In this document: positions 49,292-60,064 of the stretch, one piece after another
Position numbering within the stretch: the stretch's first letter is position 1
How the letters are laid out: every line of letters starts with the position of its first letter
Origin: an uncultured Alphaproteobacteria bacterium
GTDB lineage: Bacteria > Pseudomonadota > Alphaproteobacteria > Thalassobaculales > Thalassobaculaceae
Direction: 5' to 3'
Assembly: GCA_902629125.1 (NCBI GenBank)
Contig: CACOPQ010000005.1
Location: 1-64,000 of the forward strand
DNA length: 64,000 nt
Translations under genes and position numbers: made by a program
Notes under the pieces: model-generated
What the model was told of the DNA's origin: nothing
Databases searched by the model: none
The model's input: only the letters and a program-made list of their open reading frames with translations

Positions 49292-49918
49292 ATGTCGGAT
49301 ACAGAGCAAGAACCATCAATGGAAGAGATATTGGCGTCCATCAGACGAATAATATCTGATGACGACAAAGAAAAAGAGGCTGTTGCCAAAGAAGAGGACG
49401 AGGCCTCAGAGGTTAAGGACGAGTTGGTGGAAGAGGAGGAAGGGCCGATGCCAGAAGAGCCAGAGCCAGAGCCAGCACCTGTTGTTCACGAGGCAAATGA
49501 AGATGATGACGACGATATTCTCGACCTGACTGACATGGAGGCTTCTGATCCTGAACCCCTTTTTGAAGAACAAGCTTACAAACCGGCCGAGCCAGAGCCA
49601 GAGCCTGTTGAACCTGCAGCAGCTCCGACGCCACCTGCACCGGCCGCTCCACCGCAACCTTCAGCTAATCTTGTGTCTCCACCGCAAGCAGGTGAAGCGA
49701 AGGTATCTTTTGAAAGACTTACAGAGAAGTTGAATGAGGATTATTCGGAGCTGCCGATTGGAAATGGTGCTGTAACCTTAGAAGGTTTAACTCGTGAGCT
49801 CGTGCGCCCGATGTTGAAAGAATGGCTGGACCAACACTTACCTATGACAGTTGAACGGTTGGTGAGAGAGGAAATCGAGCGCTTGGTTATGCAGTCTCAA
49901 CGGAGAGATCCTTGGTAA
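49292..49918 (+). CDS. DUF2497/PopZ-like protein
   Basis: N-terminal EPSMEEILASIRRIISDD, acidic/Pro-rich linker, C-terminal LVRPMLKEWLDQHLPMTVERLVREEIERL. Confidence 0.9.
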   Translation: MSDTEQEPSMEEILASIRRIISDDDKEKEAVAKEEDEASEVKDELVEEEEGPMPEEPEPEPAPVVHEANEDDDDDILDLTDMEASDPEPLFEEQAYKPAEPEPEPVEPAAAPTPPAPAAPPQPSANLVSPPQAGEAKVSFERLTEKLNEDYSELPIGNGAVTLEGLTRELVRPMLKEWLDQHLPMTVERLVREEIERLVMQSQRRDPW

Positions 49919-50043
49919 ACGAATATCTATAACTCTGCGTTTAAAGCTGTTTTGCATTTAAAAGTCCAAATTAACGGTCCTAGCGGTGATTACTTCTTCT
50001 ACTCTGTTTTCAGTAATATAATCAAAACTTAACGGGCAAATGC

Positions 50044-52689
50044 ATGCTTGAAAAACATTACAAGCCAGGTTTTCTTGAAGAGAAATTTTACAAAGTTTGG
50101 GAAAAATCGGGCGAATTCGCTGCCGATCCAAAATCATCGAAAAAATCCTTCACCATCATGATGCCTCCTCCCAATGTAACTGGAAGTTTACATATGGGGC
50201 ATGGGCTAACATTTTCTCTTCAGGATATTTTAATCAGATACTATAGAAAAAATGGCAGAGACACCTTGTGGCAGCCAGGAACCGATCATGCTGGTATAGC
50301 AACGCAGATGGTTGTTGAGAGGCAACTTGCTGTTGATGGTATATCTCGGCAGGAATTAGGCCGAAGTAAATTTCTAGAGAAGGTTTGGCAATGGAAGAAT
50401 GAATCTGGCGGAACAATCACTCAACAATTACGTTCGTTAGGTGCGTCCCCGGATTGGGGGCGCGAAAAGTTTACTATGGACCCAGACCTGTCTGTCTCGG
50501 TTACGCGGGTTTTTGTGAAGCTGTATAAACAAGGATTAATTTATCGAGATAAACGGCTTGTTAATTGGGATCCAAAATTGCTAACGGCCATTTCAGACCT
50601 TGAGGTTCAACAAGTGGAGACCCAGGGAAAACTATGGCACTTTAAATACCCAATAGAAGGGAGTCAGGATGAGTTTATTACAGTTGCGACGACGCGACCT
50701 GAGACTATGTTGGGTGACACCGGTATTGCAGTTCATCCGGATGATCTTAGATACAAAAAGTTTGTGGGCAAGAAAGCAGTCCTCCCATTGGTTGGTCGTT
50801 TGATTTCTATAGTAGCAGACGAATACAGTGATATGGAAAAAGGTTCGGGAGCAGTGAAAATTACTCCTGCTCACGACTTCAATGATTTTGAGGTGGGTAG
50901 ACGCCACAACCTTGAGTTAATAAATATCTTCGATGAAAAAGCTAGGTTAAATAAGAACGTCCCGGAAAAGTTTGTCGGACTGGATAGATTCGAAGCTAGA
51001 AAGATGATCGTTTCTCATATGGAGGAGCTTGGTTTCCTATCCTTAGTAGAAGAGACCACTCATGTTGTACCTCATGGGGATAGGTCACAAGTTCCACTTG
51101 AGCCCTGGCTTACAGACCAATGGTACTGTAATGCCAAGGTGTTGGCACAGGAGCCAATTAAGGCTGTTCAAGAAGGTCGTACCAAGTTTGTTCCAAAAAA
51201 CTGGGAAAACACTTTTTTTGAGTGGATGAAAAACATTCAACCTTGGTGCATCTCAAGACAGCTTTGGTGGGGCCATCAAATACCTGCTTGGTTCGGGCCC
51301 GACGGACAAGTTTTTGTAGAAGAAACAGAAGAAGTTGCCATCGCCGAGGCAGAAAAATATTACGGGGAGCCTGTAATATTGAAACGAGATGAAGATGTTT
51401 TGGATACTTGGTTTTCTTCTGCTCTTTGGCCTTTCTCTACACTGGGGTGGCCCAATAAGACTAAAGAATTAGAAAAATATTACCCCGGAGAAGTCCTAGT
51501 CACAGGATTTGACATTATCTTTTTTTGGGTCGCTCGTATGATGATGATGGGGTTGCATTTTATGAAGCAAGTCCCTTTCCAAACAGTATACATACATGCG
51601 CTGGTCCGGGATGGAAAAGGGCAAAAGATGTCAAAGTCGAAAGGAAATGTATTAGATCCTTTAGATCTTATTGAGAAGTATGGTTCGGACGCTTTACGAT
51701 TCACACTGGCTGCTATGGCGGCACAGGGACGTGACATCAAATTGGCTGAAAGCAGGATTGAGGGTTATCGAAACTTTGCAACTAAGCTTTGGAATGCGGC
51801 TCGATTTGCTCAGTTAAACAACTGTTCCTATGACCCTAACTTTCAACCTAACTTAGTTGTGTCTAAAGTTAATAAGTGGATCATCTCAGAAACTGTACAA
51901 ATGGTTCGGAATATTGAGATAGCTATAGAAAATTATCGGTTTAATGATGCAGCAAACTTAATTTACCAGTTTACTTGGGCTACTTTTTGCGATTGGTACG
52001 TAGAATTCACGAAGCCAATTCTATCTAATTCAGAAAATGTACTGTTAAAAGAAACTCGAGAAACCACCAGTTGGGTTTTGAAGCAAATTTTCAACTCTTT
52101 AAACCCGCTGATGCCCTTCATAACGGAGGAGCTATGGGAACAGTTTGAATTTGGTGGTCTACTCATTAACGAAGAATGGCCTACGTTCGATGACAATTTA
52201 ATTGAACCCAACGCAACAAAAGAAATTTCATGGATTATTGCTTTGATCAATGAAATCAGATCAACTCGATCAGCAGCTAATATAAATTTAAAGTCTAAAG
52301 TTCAAGTTCTAATGAAGAAATTTGATAAGGAGCGGATTAGCTATGTTGAAGCAAACGAGGAACTTATCATTAGGCTGGGAAACCTTGAATCGTTGAAATC
52401 AACGAACGATGACTTCCCAAAAGGCACAATTCAAAGTGTTGTTGAAGGAAATTTGTTTGGGCTGGTTGTTACTCAAGACATTGATTTTGAAAGTGAAAAA
52501 GATAGGATTTCAAAAGACCTTATAAAAATCAAAAAAGAGATGGCAAAGTTTGAAAGTAAATTACGTAATGGACAGTTTTTGGAAAAGGCTCCGGAAAAAG
52601 TCATTCAAGAGACGCGTAGCCGCTTAGATGAAGCTAAGAAAAAAGCAGACAAACTTGACCAGGTTTTAAATGGTTTTACGCTGATTTAA
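50044..52689 (+). CDS. valS: valine--tRNA ligase
   Basis: PPPNVTGSLHMGHGLTFSLQD (HIGH), GQKMSKSKGNVLDP (KMSKS), C-terminal coiled coil. Confidence 0.97.
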   Translation: MLEKHYKPGFLEEKFYKVWEKSGEFAADPKSSKKSFTIMMPPPNVTGSLHMGHGLTFSLQDILIRYYRKNGRDTLWQPGTDHAGIATQMVVERQLAVDGISRQELGRSKFLEKVWQWKNESGGTITQQLRSLGASPDWGREKFTMDPDLSVSVTRVFVKLYKQGLIYRDKRLVNWDPKLLTAISDLEVQQVETQGKLWHFKYPIEGSQDEFITVATTRPETMLGDTGIAVHPDDLRYKKFVGKKAVLPLVGRLISIVADEYSDMEKGSGAVKITPAHDFNDFEVGRRHNLELINIFDEKARLNKNVPEKFVGLDRFEARKMIVSHMEELGFLSLVEETTHVVPHGDRSQVPLEPWLTDQWYCNAKVLAQEPIKAVQEGRTKFVPKNWENTFFEWMKNIQPWCISRQLWWGHQIPAWFGPDGQVFVEETEEVAIAEAEKYYGEPVILKRDEDVLDTWFSSALWPFSTLGWPNKTKELEKYYPGEVLVTGFDIIFFWVARMMMMGLHFMKQVPFQTVYIHALVRDGKGQKMSKSKGNVLDPLDLIEKYGSDALRFTLAAMAAQGRDIKLAESRIEGYRNFATKLWNAARFAQLNNCSYDPNFQPNLVVSKVNKWIISETVQMVRNIEIAIENYRFNDAANLIYQFTWATFCDWYVEFTKPILSNSENVLLKETRETTSWVLKQIFNSLNPLMPFITEELWEQFEFGGLLINEEWPTFDDNLIEPNATKEISWIIALINEIRSTRSAANINLKSKVQVLMKKFDKERISYVEANEELIIRLGNLESLKSTNDDFPKGTIQSVVEGNLFGLVVTQDIDFESEKDRISKDLIKIKKEMAKFESKLRNGQFLEKAPEKVIQETRSRLDEAKKKADKLDQVLNGFTLI

Positions 52690-52732
52690 AAAATTTATTC
52701 GATCTAAAGTGAGTTTTTTGGATTATTTTACG

Positions 52733-52864
52733 ATGAAAACGTTTAAACTGTGCGAGTTGGTTGGGCTAGCTCTAATTACCATTTCCAGTCTGTTGTTTTT
52801 ACCTTCTTTTTTTGAGTTTGCAAAAGTCATAAATTTTTGGACTATATTATGCTCAAGTATTTAA
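52733..52864 (+). CDS. putative 43-aa single-pass membrane small ORF
   Basis: ATG ORF MKTFKLCELVGLALITISSLLFLPSFFEFAKVINFWTILCSSI*; not in the supplied track. Confidence 0.3.
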   Translation: MKTFKLCELVGLALITISSLLFLPSFFEFAKVINFWTILCSSI

Positions 52865-52888
52865 TAAAAATATTTTTATTAATTGCAT

Positions 52889-53662
52889 CTAGTTGTGGTT
52901 AATTTCAACTAAGATAGGTGTATGATCGGAAGCTTTGCTTTTTCCTCTAGGGGAGGTATCGATACTGCAACTATAGCAAAGATCTAATGCGTTTGGTGAA
53001 AGAAGGAAATGGTCTATCCTAACTCCATGATCCTTTGGCCAAGCACCTCCTTGGTAGTCCCAGAAAGTATAGCGTCCTGGGGTATCATTAAAAGCGCGAA
53101 AAGCATCGGAAAAACCTAAGTTTATCAACTCCCTATACTTTTTCCGGGTTTCTAGTTGGCACAATGCATCATTTTGCCATGCTAACGGATCGTGCACATC
53201 ATTATCATCCGGTACGACGTTGAAATCTCCTCCCAGAACTACAGCTACCTCTCGGTCTAGAAGCCTTTTGCTGTGTTCTTTAAGTTTCTCCATCCAAGCG
53301 ATTTTATAATCAAATTTATCTGAGTTTATGGGATTACCATTTGGTAAATATATAGAGGAAAAAACTATTCCTCCAACACAAGCCTCAATGTAACGGCTTT
53401 GATTGTCTTCAATGTAATTAGGTAGGCCGATAACTATTTCACTCATCGGTAATTTGGAGAGTATCGCCACTCCGTTATATGATTTTTGGCCATTGATAGC
53501 TAATTCATATCCCAAAGATTCAAACTCAAGCTTAGGAAATTGGTCTTCGATACACTTTATTTCTTGCATTAAAAGTACATCAATTTCCGAATATGAAAGC
53601 CAATCTAATATATTTTGGAGACGCGCTCTTACCGAGTTAACATTCCAACTAGCTATTTTCAC
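52889..53662 (-). CDS. xth: exodeoxyribonuclease III
   Basis: MKIASWNVNSVRARLQNILDWL, LLMQEIKCIEDQFP, GGDFNVVPDD, SDHTPILVEI. Confidence 0.95.
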   Translation of the reverse strand: MKIASWNVNSVRARLQNILDWLSYSEIDVLLMQEIKCIEDQFPKLEFESLGYELAINGQKSYNGVAILSKLPMSEIVIGLPNYIEDNQSRYIEACVGGIVFSSIYLPNGNPINSDKFDYKIAWMEKLKEHSKRLLDREVAVVLGGDFNVVPDDNDVHDPLAWQNDALCQLETRKKYRELINLGFSDAFRAFNDTPGRYTFWDYQGGAWPKDHGVRIDHFLLSPNALDLCYSCSIDTSPRGKSKASDHTPILVEINHN

Positions 53663-53678
53663 CGCGGTATCAGCATCT

Positions 53679-54041
53679 TTAAATTGAAAAAGAAGTTCCG
53701 CATCCGCACGCTGAGGATGCGTTGGGATTCACAATTTGAAAATAAGATCCAATGAGCTCCTCAATGTAGTCTAGCGTGCCGCCTTTTATTAGCTCTAAGG
53801 ATATTTCATCAATTATGACTGATACGTCATTTTTTTCAAAAATTAGATCGTCAGAATTTTTAATAGAATCAAATTTAAAAATGTATTGAAAGCCGGAACA
53901 GCCGCCGCCTTCGACTGCTACACGCATAAACTTGCTGCCTGCCTCATGCTCGTTCTTAAGAAGCGCGCTAATTCTCCGAGCCGCGTTGTCACTAACAGTA
54001 AAACCCTGTACATTTTCTTGCATATTTAGATAGTCCCGCAA
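53679..54041 (-). CDS. erpA: iron-sulfur cluster insertion protein (ErpA/IscA family)
   Basis: FMRVAVEGGGCSGFQYIFKFD ... NPNASSACGCGTSFSI. Confidence 0.92.
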   Translation of the reverse strand: MRDYLNMQENVQGFTVSDNAARRISALLKNEHEAGSKFMRVAVEGGGCSGFQYIFKFDSIKNSDDLIFEKNDVSVIIDEISLELIKGGTLDYIEELIGSYFQIVNPNASSACGCGTSFSI

Positions 54042-54205
54042 TACCTAGGTCGTTATCGTTAAATATATTTATAATACATAACAAACTATATATAAACGCT
54101 TAACTAATAATACAAATATTCCTTTAGACACATGATTGTTTCTTTGGGGCCTTAAAATACCATGTTAATTCGGTCTTATTTATAGAGTGACCTACTTGCC
54201 CGATA

Positions 54206-55390
54206 TTGTATAACTTGAAGGAGGGTGGCTTGAAAGAACAGTTTCTAGCAGAATACGCGTCTCTTTCGAGTAAGTCAAAAGGGCGTTTATTCGACGAAAA
54301 GCCGGCGGAGGGACGAACCTTGTACCAGAGGGATCGTGATCGTGTGCTCCATTCTGGTGCCTTTAGAAAACTACAATATAAGACCCAGGTTTTCGTCTAT
54401 CATGAAGGCGATTATTACAGAACTCGTTTAACCCACACCATAGAAGTGGCACAAATAGCAAGGTCGTTGAGTAGGAATCTTAACTTTAACGAAGATCTTG
54501 CAGAGGCTATAGCATTATCACACGATCTAGGACATACACCCTTTGGTCATGCGGGTGAGGAAATACTTAATAAACTTATGAAACCCTATGGTGGATTTAA
54601 TCATAATGAACAGGCATTAAGAATTTTAACAAAAATAGAACGTCGATACCCACGTTTTGATGGATTGAATCTCACTTTTGAAACAATAGACGGTATAATA
54701 AAACACAATGGTCCGCTGAGGGGAAAACCAACTCCTTTATTATTGAACTTAAAGGACTCGATGAAGTTGAATTTTAGAACTTTTGGAACTGGTGAGGCAC
54801 AATTAGCAGCAATTGCTGACGATATTGCATATAATGCCCACGACATAGATGATGGTTTACGGGCTCAGATCTTTAAGATCAATGACCTTGAAAAGCTTAG
54901 TCTTGTGGCACCACTAATATCTAGAATTAAAGCTAACTTTGGCAGTATAGAAGAAAGTCGCTTTATAAGTGAGTTGGTAAGAACAATTGTAAATAAACTA
55001 GTAGCAGACATATTAGCAGAGACGGCCAATCGACTGCAAAAAATCCGGCCGGTTGATCCGGAGGATATTATGAACGCCGAGCAGCCTATCGTTTCATTTA
55101 GCAAAGAGCTAACACCTAAGATAAAACAACTCCGCGAATTTCTATTCGCTAAGATGTATCGGCATTACAAAGTGAATAGGATGGCCAGCAAGGCAAAAAG
55201 GGTGATAAGTGAGTTATTTAATTTATTTATGGAGGAGCCTATAGTTTTGCCTAATGAGTGGCGGTATTTAGACAAAGAAGATCTGAAAAATAACCAAGCG
55301 AGATTAATTTCCGATTATATTGCCGGTATGACCGATAGATATGCCTTGCTGGAGTACGATAGACTATTTGATTTTAAGGCGAAACTTTGA
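54206..55390 (+). CDS. dgt: dGTP triphosphohydrolase-like HD protein
   Basis: RLTHTIEVAQIARSLSRNL, ALSHDLGHTPFGHAGEEIL. Confidence 0.94.
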   Translation: MYNLKEGGLKEQFLAEYASLSSKSKGRLFDEKPAEGRTLYQRDRDRVLHSGAFRKLQYKTQVFVYHEGDYYRTRLTHTIEVAQIARSLSRNLNFNEDLAEAIALSHDLGHTPFGHAGEEILNKLMKPYGGFNHNEQALRILTKIERRYPRFDGLNLTFETIDGIIKHNGPLRGKPTPLLLNLKDSMKLNFRTFGTGEAQLAAIADDIAYNAHDIDDGLRAQIFKINDLEKLSLVAPLISRIKANFGSIEESRFISELVRTIVNKLVADILAETANRLQKIRPVDPEDIMNAEQPIVSFSKELTPKIKQLREFLFAKMYRHYKVNRMASKAKRVISELFNLFMEEPIVLPNEWRYLDKEDLKNNQARLISDYIAGMTDRYALLEYDRLFDFKAKL

Positions 55391-57145
55391 ATGAATATAT
55401 TTGAGAAAATAGAAAATATAGTCGAGCAAACTCTTCAAGAAATGCCATTTTGGTATGAAAATGAAAATTTGCCACCGCTAAAAATAAAATTGGAGTCCCC
55501 TAGAGATAAGAGGCATGGAGATTTATCGTCCAATATAGCTATGATTCTTGCAAAAACTATTGGAAAAACACCAAAAGATTTTGCTGCTGAGATATGTTGC
55601 AATCTTGTGGGCGCTGAGTTAATTCAGTCAGCCACTGTTGCGGGACCTGGGTTTATTAACCTGAAATTAAAAGCCGATGTATGGTTTGAATGTGTAAAAT
55701 GTATCCTTCAGTCGGGAAAAGATTTTGGATCTTCTGACTTTGGGGAGAACGAATTCATCAATATAGAGTATGTTTCTGCGAATCCGACAGGGCCCCTGCA
55801 CGCTGCTCATGCAAGAGGTGCTGTTGTTGGCGACACGTTAGCTCGGCTCTTAAAAAAAGTAGGATACCGAGTTTGTAAAGAGTACTACGTAAATGATGCC
55901 GGTACTCAAGTAGATATTTTGGCAAAGTCGACCCATTTGCGATATCTTGAAGCTTTGGGGCACGAAATTGGCACCATCCCGGACGGGCTCTATCCAGGCG
56001 AATATCTTAAAGAAGTGGGGATGGCGTTAGCCAAAAAAGACGGGGACACTTGGGTAGCAGCTCCCGAAAAAGACTGGTTGCCTGTAATCAGAGATTTTAC
56101 TACCCAGTCGTTGATGGGTTTAATCAAATCAGATTTGAGTAATTTAGGTATAGTCATGGATGAATATATATCTGAGCGGTCATTAGTGGCTGCCGGTGAA
56201 GTTGATAACGCTATGAACCTTTTAAAAGAGAAAAAATTAATTTATGAGGGTGTGCTTCAGCGACCAAAAGGAAAACAGTCAGACGATTGGGAGCCACGAC
56301 CGCAACTTCTGTTCAAATCGACTGATTTTGGAGATGATGTGGATCGAGCAATTCAAAAATCTGATGGGTCGTGGACTTATTTTGCTTCTGATGTTGCATA
56401 TCATATCAACAAAATTAAACGTGGATACCTCAAAATGATCGATGTATGGGGTGCTGACCACGGCGGTTACGTGCGCCGTATGCAGGCAGCCGTCAATGCT
56501 GCCTCGGATCATGAAGCAAACCTAGATATTAAAATTTGTCAAATCGTGCATTTGTTGAAAAATGGTAACCCGTTTAGAATGTCGAAACGGGCCGGTACTT
56601 TTATTACGCTCGAAGATGTTTTAAAGGCTGTTGGAAAAGATGTTATAAGATTTATGATGCTAACGAGGCGCAATGATCAGGTCTTGGAATTTGATTTTGA
56701 CACTGTTGTAGCACAAAGTCGTGATAACCCAGTATTTTATGTCCAGTACGCGCACGCGCGATGTTGTTCTGTGATGCGTCATGCATCAAAAATGTTTGGC
56801 AATAAGAGATTGACGTCAGACTTATTGAGTTGTGTCGACTTGGAGAAGTTACGGGATGAAGCAGAGATGGATATAATAAAGGAACTTGCTTCTTGGCCCC
56901 GGATAATCGAAGGCGCTGCGCAAGCTCACGAGCCGCATAGAATTGCTTTCTTTTTAACCGATTTGGCGGGTGCTTTTCACTCGTTATGGAATAAAGGAAA
57001 AGATCACAGTGAATTGCGATTCATCATCGAAGATGATGAAGAGTTGACGCTTGCTCGTTTAGCTTTGATACAGGCGATTATCCTTGTGTTGGCATCGGGA
57101 TTGGAACTAATAGGAATTGAACCGATACAGGAAATGAAATCGTGA
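55391..57145 (+). CDS. argS: arginine--tRNA ligase
   Basis: EYVSANPTGPLHAAHARGAVVGDTLARLLKKVGY; FRMSKRAGTFITLEDVL; C-terminal DALR domain. Confidence 0.95.
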   Translation: MNIFEKIENIVEQTLQEMPFWYENENLPPLKIKLESPRDKRHGDLSSNIAMILAKTIGKTPKDFAAEICCNLVGAELIQSATVAGPGFINLKLKADVWFECVKCILQSGKDFGSSDFGENEFINIEYVSANPTGPLHAAHARGAVVGDTLARLLKKVGYRVCKEYYVNDAGTQVDILAKSTHLRYLEALGHEIGTIPDGLYPGEYLKEVGMALAKKDGDTWVAAPEKDWLPVIRDFTTQSLMGLIKSDLSNLGIVMDEYISERSLVAAGEVDNAMNLLKEKKLIYEGVLQRPKGKQSDDWEPRPQLLFKSTDFGDDVDRAIQKSDGSWTYFASDVAYHINKIKRGYLKMIDVWGADHGGYVRRMQAAVNAASDHEANLDIKICQIVHLLKNGNPFRMSKRAGTFITLEDVLKAVGKDVIRFMMLTRRNDQVLEFDFDTVVAQSRDNPVFYVQYAHARCCSVMRHASKMFGNKRLTSDLLSCVDLEKLRDEAEMDIIKELASWPRIIEGAAQAHEPHRIAFFLTDLAGAFHSLWNKGKDHSELRFIIEDDEELTLARLALIQAIILVLASGLELIGIEPIQEMKS

Positions 57146-57990
57146 CGAATTTCTCACATGATGGCGGAGAACCGCCGATACTAAATGACTTTGAAAGGCC
57201 TGTACCGCCAACGCTCAATTCGATAGCGCCAGTTCGTTCAGGGTTGAAAATTTTTCTATTCGTTTTGGTGTTTGGTCTAATGTCTGTGATGGGATTAGTC
57301 TGGTTCGCACTGTACCAAGGTGAATTGATTATTGGAAATGATGACGTGCCTCTGGTTAAAGCGGACACATCACCTATTCGACTAAAACCCGATAACCCAG
57401 GAGGTCTTAACGTACCGAATCAAGACCGGCTAATTCTCAAAAATTTAGAAATGGCAAATCCCTCAAAGCTTGAAATTCCGGAAAAACTCATCCCCAGACC
57501 GGAGCAGCCTATAGCCACTAATGGTAATAACAAACAGATTGCTAATACAGTTAAACAAAAAGTACTAAAAGATCGTCTTCCAGCGCCTCAAATACCAAAA
57601 ATCAAAAGTTCTCAAGGTGACGACGGTGAGTCTAGTAAAATTAAAAATTCAGAAAAGTATAAAAACCTAAAAAATAATAAAATAGAAGTGAGCAAAGATA
57701 CAAAGAAAAACGGACTAAAAACTTCAGTTCAAAGTTTTGAAACGGGTGCTTACAGGATACAACTAGCATCGTTAACTAAACGCCAAGCAGCCGAAAAATT
57801 TCTCAAAAAAGTAAAGATTAGAAATGTTGCCCTGTTGGGAGAAATGACGGGTCGCGTAACAAAGATAAATTTAAAATCAAGAGGGATTTTTTATCGCGTA
57901 CAAGGTGATCTTATTTCAAGAGAAAAAGCCGAAAGAATTTGCAAAACTTTGCGAAGTAAAAAACAAGCCTGCCTTGTAGTTAGAAATTGA
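57142..57990 (+). CDS. SPOR-domain membrane protein
   Basis: One TM helix (FLFVLVFGLMSVMGLVWFAL), low-complexity linker, C-terminal YRIQLASLTKRQAAEKFLKKV...FYRVQGDLISREKAERICKTLRSKKQACLVV. Confidence 0.88.
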   Translation: MTNFSHDGGEPPILNDFERPVPPTLNSIAPVRSGLKIFLFVLVFGLMSVMGLVWFALYQGELIIGNDDVPLVKADTSPIRLKPDNPGGLNVPNQDRLILKNLEMANPSKLEIPEKLIPRPEQPIATNGNNKQIANTVKQKVLKDRLPAPQIPKIKSSQGDDGESSKIKNSEKYKNLKNNKIEVSKDTKKNGLKTSVQSFETGAYRIQLASLTKRQAAEKFLKKVKIRNVALLGEMTGRVTKINLKSRGIFYRVQGDLISREKAERICKTLRSKKQACLVVRN

Positions 57991-58003
57991 TAGGCGCTCT
58001 TGG

Positions 58004-59035
58004 ATGAAAAACCCGATTATTTTTGGTTGCCAAGGTCTTGTGCTTACAGCTCACGAACGATCATTTTTCAAAGAGTTCCCGCCTTTAGGTTTCATCTTGT
58101 TTAAACGCAATTGTAGTACAAAAACGCAAGTGATTTCTCTCATAAATAGTCTTAGAGATGTTGTTGGCGAGAAAGTACCAATATTGATAGATCAAGAAGG
58201 TGGAAGAGTTCAGAGACTATCTCCACCTATATGGAACGCATATCCGCCACCTGAGGTGTTTGGGTTTATTTTTAATTCTGATAAAGAGAAAGCAAGGCAA
58301 TTGATTAAAACCAATTATCAAATAATTGCTTCTGAATTATTTGACCTAGGCATTAATGTAAACTGTGCGCCCGTAATAGATTTAAGTGAAAAGCGGGGCC
58401 ATTTTGTTATTGGTGATAGAGCTCTTGGTAGTGACCCCAAAACTGTTGGTGTACTTGGTAAAGCGGTAATTGAGGGACTAGAAAGTGGCGGGGTTTCCGG
58501 AATGATAAAGCATATCCCCGGGCATGGTCGCGCTGAAGTGGATAGCCATGAGAGTCTTCCAAGGATAGATAGTTGCTTAGACGATTTATTATCGAGAGAA
58601 TTTAGCCCTTTCATACAGCTTCGTTTCGCCGCTGCCGCTATGACTGGCCACCTATTGTTTCCAAAACTGGATCCAACACATCCTGTTACATTTTCGCGCA
58701 AAATCATTAATGATATCATAAGAAATTTGATAAAGTTTGACGGGATACTCCTGAGTGATGATCTTTCTATGAACGCTCTTAGTGGATCTATAGATGACAG
58801 ATATATTAACGCGCTCGAAGCTGGATGCGATGTTGGTTTACATTGCAATGGAAATTTTCAGGAAATGGAACTTGTTGCAAAAGCATGTCCTGGTATTAAA
58901 AACGTTGCTAAAAGTAGAATAAGGGTTTTTCTTAAAAAGGTCGCCGATGTGTCTGAAAATCGAGAAATCTCTGACATTAATGAACTAAATGCAAAACTAC
59001 GCAAAGGACTAAAGGGCTTTTTCAACTTTATGTAA
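58004..59035 (+). CDS. nagZ: beta-N-acetylhexosaminidase (NagZ-like)
   Basis: LIDQEGGRVQRLSPP, IKHIPGHGRAEVDSHESLP, ILLSDDLSMNAL. Confidence 0.95.
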   Translation: MKNPIIFGCQGLVLTAHERSFFKEFPPLGFILFKRNCSTKTQVISLINSLRDVVGEKVPILIDQEGGRVQRLSPPIWNAYPPPEVFGFIFNSDKEKARQLIKTNYQIIASELFDLGINVNCAPVIDLSEKRGHFVIGDRALGSDPKTVGVLGKAVIEGLESGGVSGMIKHIPGHGRAEVDSHESLPRIDSCLDDLLSREFSPFIQLRFAAAAMTGHLLFPKLDPTHPVTFSRKIINDIIRNLIKFDGILLSDDLSMNALSGSIDDRYINALEAGCDVGLHCNGNFQEMELVAKACPGIKNVAKSRIRVFLKKVADVSENREISDINELNAKLRKGLKGFFNFM

Positions 59036-59267
59036 TTAATAGATATTTCTTCTGCGTTGTGATTTGACTAAAGTTTTACCGCTTACGTGACTTATTAAAA
59101 CCTAAGCGTAAAAAGGCTAAGGAATTTATTTTGAAACAACTTATTAATGCTTATACTTGTGTGCCTTTTAAGCATGTTATTTTTGATTAGTTTACAGCAC
59201 CGTCACCAGTGTAGATGTTTTGTCTATGTCCAAATAGCTCTAAAATTTTTTAAGTAAGGCAGATACA

Positions 59268-60062
59268 ATGGTTGAGAAGAACCAAGAATTTGAAGAAGAT
59301 GAGCCAAGATTTTTGAGTGAAAACGAACCCATTCAATTATCATTATTCCTTACTTTAGAGGGTTTTGAGGGCCCTATCGATGTATTATTGTCGTTGGCGA
59401 GAGAACAGAAAGTGGATTTGACGCAAATTTCCATCTTGGAATTAGCGCAGCAATACCTAGAATTCGTGCAGCAGGCACAGTCACTAAACTTAGAAGTTGC
59501 TGCAGATTACCTCGTTATGGCGGCTTGGTTGGCTTACCTTAAATCACGCATTCTGCTTCCTAGAGATGAAGAGGGAGAAAACAGTACGCCGGAAGAGTTA
59601 GCAGAAGCATTGAGATTTCAACTTCGAAGACTTGAGGCCATGAGAAAGGCTGGCAGAGCAATTCTGCAATTGCCTCAGCTCGGGTTGGATGTGTTTTCGA
59701 GAGGTATGCCTGAATTAATAAGCAATGTGACTTCGCCAATTTATGATTTAAGTTTGTTTGAACTTTTAAAAAGCTATGGACAGGTCAAAGTTCGTGGGGA
59801 AGTATCAACATTAAGCATTGTTGCTACACGTTTATACTCGGTGGATGAAGCGATAGAACGACTAAAGAATATGTTAGGAGATATTCCAGATTGGCGGGAA
59901 CTTATAGGTTTCTTGCCAGATGGTTTGAATAATAACTTATTAACTAGATCAGCTGTGGCTTCAACATTTGCCGCTAGCCTAGAGTTAGCTAAAGAAGGTT
60001 ACATCGAGCTTAAGCAAAACAATACCTATGGTCCTATTTTTATAAGACCGCGAGGTATATAA
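59268..60062 (+). CDS. scpA: segregation and condensation protein A
   Basis: LEGFEGPIDVLLSLAREQKVDLTQISILELAQQYLEF; MAAWLAYLKSRILLP. Confidence 0.95.
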   Translation: MVEKNQEFEEDEPRFLSENEPIQLSLFLTLEGFEGPIDVLLSLAREQKVDLTQISILELAQQYLEFVQQAQSLNLEVAADYLVMAAWLAYLKSRILLPRDEEGENSTPEELAEALRFQLRRLEAMRKAGRAILQLPQLGLDVFSRGMPELISNVTSPIYDLSLFELLKSYGQVKVRGEVSTLSIVATRLYSVDEAIERLKNMLGDIPDWRELIGFLPDGLNNNLLTRSAVASTFAASLELAKEGYIELKQNNTYGPIFIRPRGI

Positions 60063-60064
60063 AA

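Noticed and set aside
49440-49660. GAGCCAGAGCCAG-type short repeats as a noncoding repeat/CRISPR
   Set aside because: They encode the EPEPEP/Pro-rich linker of the DUF2497/PopZ-like protein; not a CRISPR array.
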